Below, one piece after another: positions 45,748 through 54,489 of a stretch of DNA of 64,000 nt. The position numbers and the translations under genes are program-made. Numbering within the stretch: the first letter of the stretch is position 1; the number at the start of each line of letters is the position of its first letter. The DNA comes from Megaera_A sp965233855. GTDB taxonomy: Bacteria; Pseudomonadota; Alphaproteobacteria; Rickettsiales; Rickettsiaceae. The stretch spans positions 496,001 through 560,000 of the forward strand of contig OZ247586.1 of the NCBI GenBank assembly GCA_965233855.1, in the 5' to 3' direction. Below the pieces are notes generated by a model, which was not told the DNA's origin, did no database searches, and saw only the letters and a program-made list of their open reading frames with translations.

Positions 45748-45951
45748 ATGGCAGTACATATAAGTGTTCATGGTGGAAACGGTGAAAAAGCGATAAGAGA
45801 TCTTAAGAGAAAGATGCAAAGAGAGCTAGTATTCCGTCAAATGAAGATGTCTCGTTTTTATGAGCCTCCTTCAGCAAAAAGAGTGCGTGAGCAACAGGAA
45901 GCTGAAAGAAGAATCAGAAAAAATAGACGTAGAAGAAGACTAGAAGGTTAG
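45748..45951 (+). CDS. rpsU: 30S ribosomal protein S21
   Basis: Small basic ribosomal protein of 67 residues. The family pattern is clear: GNGEKAIRDLKRKMQRELVFRQMKMSRFYEPPSAKR, then a tail rich in arginine and lysine. A perfect AAGGAGG lies 7 bp before the ATG. Monocistronic, with its own promoter and terminator. Confidence 0.97.
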   Translation: MAVHISVHGGNGEKAIRDLKRKMQRELVFRQMKMSRFYEPPSAKRVREQQEAERRIRKNRRRRRLEG

Positions 45952-45980
45952 TTTTTTTTCGTACTACATTTTAGATAATA

Positions 45981-46016
45981 AAAAAGGTCTCGGAATTATT
46001 CTGAGGCCTTTTTTTG
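45981..46016 (+). terminator. Terminator of rpsU
   Basis: AAAGGTCTCGGAAT pairs with ATTCTGAGGCCTTT (with G-T wobbles) and runs into seven T residues. Confidence 0.92.
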
Positions 46017-46072
46017 CGCTGTTGCAAACAGCAAATTAGTTTGAGATTCTTTAAGAATCAGGTTTGATTTTA

Positions 46073-46779
46073 TTAAAAAGCTAACAAATTATCAGTAATA
46101 ATTCGAATTTCACCTTGCACGCCTTGACCGTATTTCCAAAGATCAAATCTTCCTTTTTTAAACATTCATATTATCTCAAATCCTTTGATAGTTGCATAAG
46201 TCGTTTTCATAGATTTAAAGCCTAACGTGGGCTTAATTAATCGCTTGAGTTTTTCATGATCAGATTCAATAATATTATTTAAATGTTTTACTTGTCTGTG
46301 TTATAAATCAGCACTACATTGTCCTTTAGCTTTCAGCTAGTAATGGCTTTGCCATATGTAGGGTTCTTATCAGTATTAATAGACCTAGGGTGTGAATATT
46401 CTGGTATAGATTTTAATGCTTTACTAAGAAAACGTTTAGTAGCATTGGTATTACGAGTTTTACTTAGATAAAAATCAATTGTATTATCTGATTTATCTGC
46501 TGCTCTATATAAATATCCCCACTTACCTTTAACCTTTACATATGTCTTACCAACTCTCTAACTAAGACCCAATCTAGGCTTCCAATACCATTTTAGTTTA
46601 TCTAGGATTTTAGGAGCATAATATTGAACCCAACGATATATAGTTGAATGATCTACTTCTACTCCTCGCTCAAGAAGCATCTCCTCTAAATCTCGATAGC
46701 TTATTCCATATTTACAATACCATCTTACTGCCCATATTATTATATCGTATTTGAAATGACGGTGCTTGAAGATATTCAT
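46073..46779 (-). pseudogene. IS6-family transposase, degenerate
   Basis: From the ATG at 46779 it reads NIFKHRHFKYDIIIWAVRW, then GISYRDLEEMLLERGVEVDHSTIYRWVQ, the IS6/IS240 N-terminal domain. The DDE domain follows as RVGKTYVKVKGKWGYLYRAADKSDNTIDFYLS and INTDKNPTYGKAI, ending in DNLLAF at 46073. The conserved W-R-V-D-E-T-Y start of the DDE domain has a stop in place of the tryptophan and glycine in place of the first catalytic aspartate. Further stops interrupt it later. It is inactive. Confidence 0.9.
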
Positions 46780-47100
46780 TATAGACTGCTCAAATTATTT
46801 AACGCTTGTTGCACTTTAGAAATTTTATTCGCTATTTGCAATATGTATCTTAAGAGGAGTAAGTTAAATTTAAAGATTGCAAACATATTTTTAGGCCTGT
46901 TGCAAATAGCAAATGAGCTTAATGTTTTCTAGAAATAGAGTCGGCATGTTCAAGTTAAGCTAAACTCTATTCTTACATTATAACTTTAGAGTTCTTTAAG
47001 GTTGTTAAATCCTGCTAAGAAACTAGTTTATTTTTGTTTGCTTTTGAAGGTTGTAGTAGTATATTTTATTATAAGTTTAACTTAATAATTAAGGAGAATA

Positions 47101-48959
47101 ATGTCTGGAAGAAACGGTTTGCAAGATAGGATAAACAAAGCATTTAATGGACTAATTAAATTGGTCAATGTTGAATTAGAAAAGGCGTTAGAACTTCAGG
47201 ACTACTCTTCTGCTTTTAATTTTATCGAAGGGAACAAGCTAATTAAAAGACTGATTCAGACTCGTGAATTCGTCGTTGAAATAGAGGGGTGGCAAGACCG
47301 AACTGAGCAAAGAAGAAAATTATATTCTCAAGAGTATTTACCCACTGAACTAACTCGCCCAGAAATAGTACAGGAAACAGGCGTTGCATCTGTTAGTCTT
47401 CAAGGTTTTACACCTACAGCTCAAATTATTAATGGTACAAGAGCGTTTTTAAAGACAACCTTTGTTGGTGCTATGCTTGTAGGCAGTAATGTAGCAACAG
47501 CTCGTCTAGCGCTAGATATAATGACAAAGTTTCAAGAAGTAAATTTTAATGTAACGGGTACGGATCATACATGGCCATTTGAATACTGTATTGCTCCAGA
47601 TAAAGGAGAAGTTTTTAAAAATGTCGCAGAGCATATGATATCTAACGGTTATGTTGACTTTGATAAATTCAATTGGGATATATCTAGAGGAGATGTAGAT
47701 GAAGCAAAAAAAATCAATGCTTGAGTTATTGGCAATATCTAGTAACCATAGTTTGTTAAGAACCTTGATCGAGCACGGAGTAGAATTTAATAAGTTATAT
47801 AAAGTCTATAATGTTGGGCTCTTTAAAAAAATTACGCCACTTATGATGTTTGCTCAAGTAGGTGATTTTGAAGCTGTTCAGATATTAGTTGAGGAAGCTG
47901 GAGTCGATGTTTTTACTGAAATTACAAATGAAGATGGAGATAGATTCAATGCTGTTTCATTCGCAAAAGATCATTTTGAAATTTTAGAATTTTTAATTGA
48001 GTTGGGATGTATGCCTACTGGGAATTCTGTTGGCATGATATCAATTAGTAGTAATCCTTTAGAAATAATAACTGGTTATTTTAAAACTATTCAGGGGTTA
48101 ATTGAAAGAAGAGCGAAGATTGAAGAAGCTCTTAAAAAGATTGAGGAGCCAGAAATAGAGCTTACTACTTCTATATCTTCACCTCAACATTCGGGAGATG
48201 CCCTGACGTCTGATGGGATGATTGATGATGGATTAGCTTTATTAGAAAATTCTGAAGACCTTGATGAATTGCTAATTGCTTATTTTAGTACAAATCAGAG
48301 GAGTTATTTGCAAGAATTGCAGTGTTATGCAGAGAAAAGGATGATCTTGCTATACAATTAGTTTCAGCTTTAAATACTAAATTTTTTGACCTCAATGGGG
48401 TTGAAGAATTAGTTGCAGAAGTTTTGTATAATCCAGAACTTATGCACCAATATTATCAAGGGCGTAAAGCAATAATTCAAAGTAAAATGCAAAACTGCAT
48501 TGACAGTCAGAAGGCATTGTTAATGAAAGCTCCTGGCAAATTGGTGATGAGCAGATTACATATGGAGAAGCTATTGAAGTTAGTTCTAATATGAAGAGCA
48601 GATTATTTATAAGAATAGACCCTGAATGTGATATTGAAGTAGGCTCTGGGTTAGATAATTTATCTATTGTTCCAGTGGGATCGCTCGGTAGAAACGGTAT
48701 TAAATTTAGAAAAGATATAGGATTAATAGTACTTAAAACTGATTCTCTAGGTGATCAAAGGCTTGTTGCAGAGATTATGCACAAAAATAAAGCGGGAGAT
48801 TTATTGGTTAATTTTGTACTGAGTATGAGTCATGTCGAAATAGATAGACACGACGGGAAAGAATTTCATATAGTTGATGCTGTTACTGCTATTGATGACG
48901 CAACAGAAGATGAAATAGATCTGACAGGTGCGTCTGGTCAAGTAGATAACGATTGTTAG
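47101..48959 (+). pseudogene. Ankyrin-like protein gene broken by frameshifts
   Basis: Four overlapping frames (47101-47724, 47699-48361, 48322-48594, 48591-48959) read as one ancestral gene of about 620 codons. The second part has ankyrin-like units: HSLLRTLIEHGVEFN, TPLMMFAQVGDFEAVQILVEEAGVDVF, HFEILEFLIELGCMP. The first switch is at an A8 run (47706-47713), where loss of one A joins the frames. The second is near 48300-48325 and the third near 48540-48590, where the last frame is open upstream as GDEQITYGEAIEVSSN. Ankyrin proteins in this group are often secreted effectors. Codon content looks like its surroundings. Confidence 0.7.
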
Positions 48960-49334
48960 TCTACTTGATTCTTAAGACAGTATCAGAGCTCAAAACATAT
49001 TATCGTTAATAGGTGAAATTAGAAATATATTTGTTAGCTTTTTAATAAAAACAAACCTGATTCCCAAAAAATTTTAAACTAATTCACTGTTTGCAACAGC
49101 CCCTATAAAATCACGTACAACCCAAATCAACAATATTACATGGAATTTAATTATAATAATAGTTGGAAACTAGTGCAAAGTGCTTAGAGGAAGATGCATT
49201 GATTTAATGTTTTGTTGTTAGTTATGGTAGTATTACTATGGTGGAAAGTGTTATTTTTTAAAATTTAAGTTTAGATATGTTTTGTGTCAATTCAGGTAAC
49301 TTGTATCTACTTTCTTTCCGGTGAGTTAGCCCAG

Positions 49335-49457
49335 ATGTTCGCATTAGAAGGGGTGCTAGAATTTACAACTCATCTGGGTGTAGTAATGAAAAGGCTACTT
49401 CTTGAATCTCGTGCTGCTCCAGCGGATTTTATGAATGTTGGGAGAGTTGTATTCTAG
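49335..49457 (+). CDS. Possible small ORF or gene remnant (40 aa)
   Basis: In the 370-bp gap between the IS6 module and the SPFH gene, an ATG at 49335 opens a 40-residue frame (MFALEGVLEFTTHLGVVMKR...VGRVVF) that ends just before a strong terminator. The frame continues open upstream with residues IYFLSGELAQ, so it may be the tail of a lost gene. The terminator shows that something here is, or was, transcribed rightward. No family recognised. Confidence 0.35.
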   Translation: MFALEGVLEFTTHLGVVMKRLLLESRAAPADFMNVGRVVF

Positions 49458-49470
49458 ATTTTATAAGATA

Positions 49471-49506
49471 AAAAAAGCTTCGATGTTTATCCGAAGCTTT
49501 TTTTGT
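49471..49506. terminator. Strong terminator, bidirectional
   Basis: AAAAAAGCTTCG pairs with CGAAGCTTTTTT, with an 8-9-base loop. It lies just after the stop of the leftward SPFH gene and after the rightward small ORF, so it can serve both. Confidence 0.92.
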
Positions 49507-49514
49507 ATTGTCGT

Positions 49515-50438
49515 TTATTTCTTTTTCACGGTCTGTAGCTTGTCGTAAATAGTCATTGCTTGGGCGATGAAGCTACTTGGTGAAGAAACATTTGCTGGTA
49601 TTATTAGTGTGTTGCTTTTTTGTGCAAGTTTTCCAAAAGCGTCAACATATTGTTCAGCAACGCGGAGCGATACAGCATCTGGTCCACCTTCGTTTTTAAT
49701 AGCTTCAGCAACAATATCAATTCCTTTTGCCGTTGCATCGGCTACAAATAAGATTGCTTCAGCTTCACCTTTTGCACGATTTACCTGATCAGAATAAGCT
49801 GCTTCAGAATTTAGAACTACTTGAGCTTTTTCTCCTTCCGCAACATTGATTTGTGCTTGTCTGTGACCTTCTGATTCAAGAATTTTAGCTCTTTTTTGTC
49901 TTTCAGCAGCTACCTGAAGTTCCATGGCTTCTAGAATAGTTGCAGGCGGTTGTATGTCTTTAATTTCATATCTCATACATTGAATACCCCAGTTTATAGC
50001 AGCGTGATTAATTGAAGCGACAATAGCAGTATTTAAAGCTTCTCTTTCTTCAAAAGTTTTATCTAATTTTAGTTTTCCTATTTCTGAACGCATGGTTGTT
50101 TGAGCTAGTTGTGAAATTGCATAATATGGGTTATCTACTCCATAAGATGCAGCTGTTGCATCAATTATTTTTACATACAGAACGCCATCAATTTGTAATG
50201 TTACATTATCATTTGAAATTGCTGTTTGAGCGTGAACATCCATTGCTTGTTCTTTTAATGTGTGTTTGTAAGCAACGCGCTCAATAATTGGAATTAAGAT
50301 GTTTAGACCTGGCTGCAGCACTCTATCAAATTTTCCTAATCTTTCAAGAACCCAAGCTTGTTGTTGAGGAACTATTTTGATCATGAAAAGTAGTGCAATG
50401 ATCGCTAATGCGCTGAGGGTAAAGAGTAGTGCTTCCAT
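49515..50438 (-). CDS. SPFH/band-7 protein (stomatin-like, paraslipin type)
   Basis: Membrane-anchored scaffold of the SPFH family, 307 residues from the ATG at 50438. The longer frame to 50495 adds residues without family support. One N-terminal membrane helix (about 2-22) is followed by VPQQQAWVLERLGKFDRVLQPGLNILIPIIERV, the paraslipin/SLP-2 signature. Then come YGVDNPYYAISQLAQTTMRSEIG and a coiled-coil with AERQKRAKILESEGHRQAQINVAEGEK. It resembles E. coli QmcA and mitochondrial SLP-2. Role: membrane organisation and protease partner, inferred from the family. Confidence 0.9.
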   Translation of the reverse strand: MEALLFTLSALAIIALLFMIKIVPQQQAWVLERLGKFDRVLQPGLNILIPIIERVAYKHTLKEQAMDVHAQTAISNDNVTLQIDGVLYVKIIDATAASYGVDNPYYAISQLAQTTMRSEIGKLKLDKTFEEREALNTAIVASINHAAINWGIQCMRYEIKDIQPPATILEAMELQVAAERQKRAKILESEGHRQAQINVAEGEKAQVVLNSEAAYSDQVNRAKGEAEAILFVADATAKGIDIVAEAIKNEGGPDAVSLRVAEQYVDAFGKLAQKSNTLIIPANVSSPSSFIAQAMTIYDKLQTVKKK

Positions 50439-50592
50439 ATTTTTCACCTTAAAATTGTTTATCCAATTATATACTCTATCATGAACTGCAAACAAAGGGA
50501 AGAACAGGGATTTAAATTGTTTAAGAAAATATATGAATTAGTGTGATGTTACTCAAATATTACTTGACTGATAGAAAAAATAGCAATATTCT

Positions 50593-50635
50593 CCATTTTA
50601 GACCATATAATCCCATATTAACCCATTATTTACCA
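50593..50635 (+). promoter_or_regulatory. MraZ-type operator: five CCA repeats at 10-bp spacing
   Basis: CCA occurs at 50593, 50603, 50613, 50623 and 50633, exactly one helical turn apart, with the two inner copies reading CCCAT. MraZ proteins bind direct repeats of TGGG/CCCA with about 5-bp spacers upstream of mraZ, so this fits autoregulation of the dcw cluster. It overlaps the likely -35 region. Confidence 0.75.
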
Positions 50636-50656
50636 AATTTTGTGTTAAGCTAGTAT
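50629..50656 (+). promoter_or_regulatory. Putative mraZ promoter
   Basis: TTTACC (50629-50634) and TAGTAT (50651-50656) with a 16-bp spacer, 34 bp before the mraZ ATG and overlapping the last CCA repeat. The hexamers are imperfect. Confidence 0.5.
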
Positions 50657-50689
50657 CCAAGGGGTATGTGACTAAATTTTTAACACATA

Positions 50690-51169
50690 ATGAAAATGAA
50701 TATTTTTCTTTCGAAGTACATAAATAAGATTGATAAAAAAGGTAGAGTTTCTATCCCTGCTGGATATCGCAGTGCTTTAGCAAAAGAAAATTTTAATGGA
50801 ATTATAGTTTATCCTTCTTTTAAGAATAATTGTATTGAAGTCTGTAGCATGTCACGCTTGGAAGAGCTCAGTAAGATAATCCAAAATTTAGATCCATATT
50901 CAGATGAAAGAGATGCTTTTGAAACGATAGTTCTTGGTGAAGCTGTTCAGTTGCAGTTTGATAATGAAGGGCGAGTAATACTTCCTGCATATCTTATGGA
51001 GCAGGTAGGGATTTCTTCGCAAGGATGTTTTGTTGGTAAGGGATTAGTTTTTGAGATATGGAATCCTGATCAATTTGAAGCTCATCGTAAAGGTGCAAAA
51101 GAAATTGCTCAAGGAAATCGTCAAATTTTAAAAAATAATCAAAGCTTAAATAATAATATAGATCGATAA
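50690..51169 (+). CDS. mraZ: Transcriptional regulator MraZ
   Basis: First gene of the dcw cluster and repressor of its own operon, 159 residues. Two MraZ/SpoVT-AbrB-like domains are visible: the first has KIDKKGRVSIPAGYRSAL, the second has LQFDNEGRVILPAYLMEQVGI (DxxGRxxxP motif in each). A second ATG two codons later (50696) is an alternative start. It precedes rsmH by 2 bp. The operator repeats at 50593-50635 support its regulatory role here. Confidence 0.95.
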   Translation: MKMNIFLSKYINKIDKKGRVSIPAGYRSALAKENFNGIIVYPSFKNNCIEVCSMSRLEELSKIIQNLDPYSDERDAFETIVLGEAVQLQFDNEGRVILPAYLMEQVGISSQGCFVGKGLVFEIWNPDQFEAHRKGAKEIAQGNRQILKNNQSLNNNIDR

Positions 51170-51171
51170 AT

Positions 51172-52137
51172 ATGGTAGAAAAAAGCAAAATGCATGTAAC
51201 ATCTTCAACTCCGCATTGTTCGGTGCTTCTTGATGAGGTGCTTGAGCATATTTCACTAAAAAAAGATGGTAGATATTTAGATTGTACATTTGGAGCTGGT
51301 GGTTATACAAAAGCTATTTTAAAGAAGGCTGATTGCTATGTAATGGGTTTGGATCAAGATCCAACAGTTCAAAAATTTGTCGATGAAGTAAAAAATGAAT
51401 TTGATAACAAATTTGATTTTGTAGAAACAAATTTTGCTGATGCAAAAAGTAAATTGCGCGATAAAAAATTTGATGGGATAGTTTTAGATCTAGGGATTTC
51501 ATCAATGCAAGTTGATACACCGGGCAGAGGTTTTTCATTTATGCATGATGGGCCTTTAGATATGCGTATGGGAAATGATGGGATTAGTGCACAAGAATTT
51601 ATTGCAGAAGCGAGTGAAGAAGAAATTGCTAATGTAATATATCAATATGGTGAGGAAGTGCAGTCGAGACAAATCGCAAAGAATATTGTAGTAAATCGTG
51701 AGATTAATCCTATAGAAACTACGGGGCAATTAGCTGAAATTGTACGTGATGCTATGCATTATAGGAAAGGAAAAATAGACCCTGCTACAAAGACATTTCA
51801 AGCAATTAGAATTTACATTAATAAAGAATTAGATTCTATAAAAAAAATATTAAAAGAATCAGAAGAAATGTTGCTTCCTGGTGGAAGAATATTAGTTGTT
51901 TCATTTCACTCTCTAGAAGACAGTATCGTGAAATCCTTTTTTAAGGAGAATTCTATAAAAAAAGTAGCTCGTTCTAGATATTCAAAGAAGCCGATGGAGA
52001 TCGAAGATGGTAAATGGCTGCAGTTAATTACAAAAAAACCGATAGTGCCTACTAGAGATGAGATTATGTCTAATCCACGTTCAAGATCTGCGAGATTGAG
52101 AGTTGCCGAAAAAATTGGGGGAATAAATGTTGCTTAG
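51172..52137 (+). CDS. rsmH: 16S rRNA (cytosine-1402-N4)-methyltransferase
   Basis: SAM-dependent methyltransferase for C1402 of 16S rRNA, 321 residues. Features are the N-terminal HCSVLLDEVLEH, YLDCTFGAGGYTKAIL (SAM motif), VLDLGISSMQVDTPGRGFSFMHDGPLDMRM (family signature), and ILVVSFHSLEDSIVKSFF, with the C-terminal NPRSRSARLRVAEK. It overlaps ftsL by 11 bp. It holds its usual place after mraZ. Confidence 0.97.
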   Translation: MVEKSKMHVTSSTPHCSVLLDEVLEHISLKKDGRYLDCTFGAGGYTKAILKKADCYVMGLDQDPTVQKFVDEVKNEFDNKFDFVETNFADAKSKLRDKKFDGIVLDLGISSMQVDTPGRGFSFMHDGPLDMRMGNDGISAQEFIAEASEEEIANVIYQYGEEVQSRQIAKNIVVNREINPIETTGQLAEIVRDAMHYRKGKIDPATKTFQAIRIYINKELDSIKKILKESEEMLLPGGRILVVSFHSLEDSIVKSFFKENSIKKVARSRYSKKPMEIEDGKWLQLITKKPIVPTRDEIMSNPRSRSARLRVAEKIGGINVA

Positions 52138-52516
52138 TAGAATGCCTATATTTGTTGTGATTATTATGTGTCTTGGGACTATATATATGTTGTTTAATAT
52201 TAAAAATAATGTGATGTCAATTAGAAGCGAATTAGCGGAAGTGCAGAAGCAAATGCGTTACGAATCTGATACAATACATGTTTTAAAAGCAGAACTTACA
52301 TATCTTTCATCTCCATCTCGCTTGGGGAAATTAAATCGTGAGTATTTAAAATTAAAAGATACAAAAGTTGCTCAGATGATATCGGACCCTAGAAAGGAAA
52401 AAGTTGTTTTTCAGTCGCAAAAATTTGCTAGTACAAAAAGTGTGAGTGGTAATACAAAATGGCTTTACAAGAAGGGGCCATCCAAATATTTAACGTTAGT
52501 ATCCCGCAGGAAGTAA
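52127..52516 (+). CDS. ftsL: Cell division protein FtsL-like
   Basis: Small bitopic membrane protein of 129 residues. One membrane helix (about 7-24: PIFVVIIMCLGTIYMLF) is followed by a coiled-coil (about 30-60) and the SSPSRLGKLNREYLKLKD segment typical of alphaproteobacterial FtsL. Assignment relies on its position between rsmH and ftsI together with this layout. It recruits FtsI/FtsW through FtsB-Q in the family. Confidence 0.85.
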   Translation: MLLSRMPIFVVIIMCLGTIYMLFNIKNNVMSIRSELAEVQKQMRYESDTIHVLKAELTYLSSPSRLGKLNREYLKLKDTKVAQMISDPRKEKVVFQSQKFASTKSVSGNTKWLYKKGPSKYLTLVSRRK

Positions 52517-52590
52517 TCTAAAATTATAAATCTAAGTTTTTTTTCTGGAGATTTTGATAAAGTTGTTATATATCAATTTCTAGAAACGCA

Positions 52591-54489
52591 TTGTCTTGTG
52601 AAATGAATAAGTACAATATAAACATTTTTAAAATTCTTGTTTTTTATCTTAAAAAAGTGGGATTATCATCTCTGAAAACGGTTTTATATGTATTGATGCA
52701 TTTAAGATTGTTTGTATTAGGATCTCGTCATTTTATATTTTTTAAATTAAAAAAACTTCCACGTAAGACTTCCATAAAATTTAGTGAAATTAATTATAAT
52801 AAATACTATAAGTCTCTGTTTATTTGGGATTTAAGAGATTCTGCAATATATACTAGAGTTAACATAGTTTTTATTGGTTTTTTAGTGGTGTTTCTAGTTA
52901 TTTCTGTGCGTTTAATAATTGTGGCAAGTAGTGATTATATTAATTATAGAAAATCAAATAATAGATCTGTTGTTAATAGATATGACATTATTGATAGATA
53001 TAATAATTTACTTGCGGTAAACCTTCCAGGAGCTTCGCTATACGCAAACCCAAGACGAGTGATTGACTCCTCTCAATCTGTAGAAAAATTATTATCAGTT
53101 TTCCCTGAGTTGAGTAAAGAAAAATTACTAACGAAATTAAAAAGCAATAGAAGTTTTGAATGGATAAAGAGAGATATAACTCCTCAAGAGCATGAAAAAA
53201 TTTATAATTTAGGGATGCCAGGTTTTGGGTTTGAAAGAGAGCAAAAAAGAATTTATACATATGGAAATTTACTATCTCATGTAATTGGTTATGTTGGTCG
53301 CGATTTAGGTGGCCTTGCAGGTATTGAAAAATATTTCGACAAATATTTAACAGGTGTTGAAGAAATAGATTCAAGCCATATCCAGGACAATTTATTGCAA
53401 CTATCTATCGATGTTAGAGTGCAGAATATATTAAGTGAAGAAATTGACCTAGTGATGAAGAAATTCAGTGCAAAAGGTGCTGCTGGGATGGTTGTGGATC
53501 CAAATAATGGAGAGATCTTGGCATTAGTAAGCAAACCTGATTTCGACCCTCATCATCCAGGAAATGCAAAACCAGAACAGCTATTTAATATGGCGACTCA
53601 AGGTGCTTATGAAATGGGATCAGGCATGAAGGCTTTAACAATGGCAATAGGTCTTGATACTGGTTCGACATCTTTGAAAGATGCATATGATTTAACTTAC
53701 ATGAAAGTTAGTGGTTTTCAACTAAAAGATTATCCTCGTACTATGAAAGGATGGCATTCTGTTCCTCATATTTTTCTAAAATCTAGTAATATTGGTATTG
53801 GTCAAATAATGTTGGAAATAGGTAAGAATAATTTATTAGAGTATTTAAGAAATTTAGGTTTGCTAGACAGGTTAAAACTTGAGCTACCTGAAAGAGCTAG
53901 GCCTCTATTCCCCAATCACTCAAGATGGACAGACTTGCGATTAATTACAATGTCATATGGATATGGTATGTCGGAAAGTCCTGCGCATTTTATGCAAGCA
54001 ATGATACCTGTTATGAATGGAGGGTTGCTATACCCTTTAACTTTACTTAAAAGAGATCCATCCCAGCCATTGGTAGGGAAGAGAATATTTAAAGAAAGTA
54101 CATCACAAGATATGAGAAAACTAATGAGATTGGTAGTATCAAAAGGTACTGGTTCGAAAGCTGAGGTAGCAGGGTATTATGTTGGAGGAAAGACGGGGAC
54201 GGCGAATATAGCCCATGCTGGTAAATATGACAAAACTAGAAGGGTATCATCATTTTTTGGAGTAATTCCTGCATCAAATCCCAAATATATGGTATATATT
54301 ATATATAATGAGCCTAAAGGAATAAAGGAAACCTTCGGTTTTGCTGGTGGTGGATGGGTTGCAGCACCAACAGTTGGAGCAGTGTTGAAAAAACTAGCTG
54401 CACTTTGTGGTTTAGAAAAATTAGATAAAAATAGTCCTGAAGTTCAAGAATTAAGTGATGTTGAATACGAGATCCATGATGAGGCATAA
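52591..54489 (+). CDS. ftsI: Peptidoglycan transpeptidase FtsI (PBP3)
   Basis: Septal DD-transpeptidase, 632 residues. One membrane helix is at about 92-112. The penicillin-binding motifs are intact: S344-G-M-K347 (the usual SxxK, but in an unusual EMGSGMK context instead of PGSTFK), SSN at 398-400, and KTGT at 534-537. The N-terminal 80 residues before the membrane helix are longer than usual and basic, so a later start is possible. It overlaps murE. The organism is therefore predicted to cross-link peptidoglycan at division. Confidence 0.93.
   Translation: MSCEMNKYNINIFKILVFYLKKVGLSSLKTVLYVLMHLRLFVLGSRHFIFFKLKKLPRKTSIKFSEINYNKYYKSLFIWDLRDSAIYTRVNIVFIGFLVVFLVISVRLIIVASSDYINYRKSNNRSVVNRYDIIDRYNNLLAVNLPGASLYANPRRVIDSSQSVEKLLSVFPELSKEKLLTKLKSNRSFEWIKRDITPQEHEKIYNLGMPGFGFEREQKRIYTYGNLLSHVIGYVGRDLGGLAGIEKYFDKYLTGVEEIDSSHIQDNLLQLSIDVRVQNILSEEIDLVMKKFSAKGAAGMVVDPNNGEILALVSKPDFDPHHPGNAKPEQLFNMATQGAYEMGSGMKALTMAIGLDTGSTSLKDAYDLTYMKVSGFQLKDYPRTMKGWHSVPHIFLKSSNIGIGQIMLEIGKNNLLEYLRNLGLLDRLKLELPERARPLFPNHSRWTDLRLITMSYGYGMSESPAHFMQAMIPVMNGGLLYPLTLLKRDPSQPLVGKRIFKESTSQDMRKLMRLVVSKGTGSKAEVAGYYVGGKTGTANIAHAGKYDKTRRVSSFFGVIPASNPKYMVYIIYNEPKGIKETFGFAGGGWVAAPTVGAVLKKLAALCGLEKLDKNSPEVQELSDVEYEIHDEA

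Larger units (their letters stand above)
46018..49100. mobile_element. Accessory module bracketed by inverted IS6-family ends
   Basis: The left end (46018-46090) and the right end (about 49030-49100, inverted) are similar over about 75 bp. Each begins GCTGTTGCAAACAG and carries AATTAGTTT...AATCAGGTTTG...TTATTAAAAAGCTAACAAAT. The outer GCTGTTGCAAA matches IS6/IS26-type terminal repeats, and the inner part is the 3' end of the transposase gene. A further partial end (CTGTTGCAAATAGCAAATGAG) lies at about 46897-46917. Inside are a dead transposase and a frameshifted ankyrin-like gene. No target duplication is visible. Confidence 0.75.

Noticed and set aside
46018..49100. Target-site duplication around the IS6-bracketed module
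   Set aside because: The bases outside the two ends do not match, so insertion as a single unit cannot be shown.
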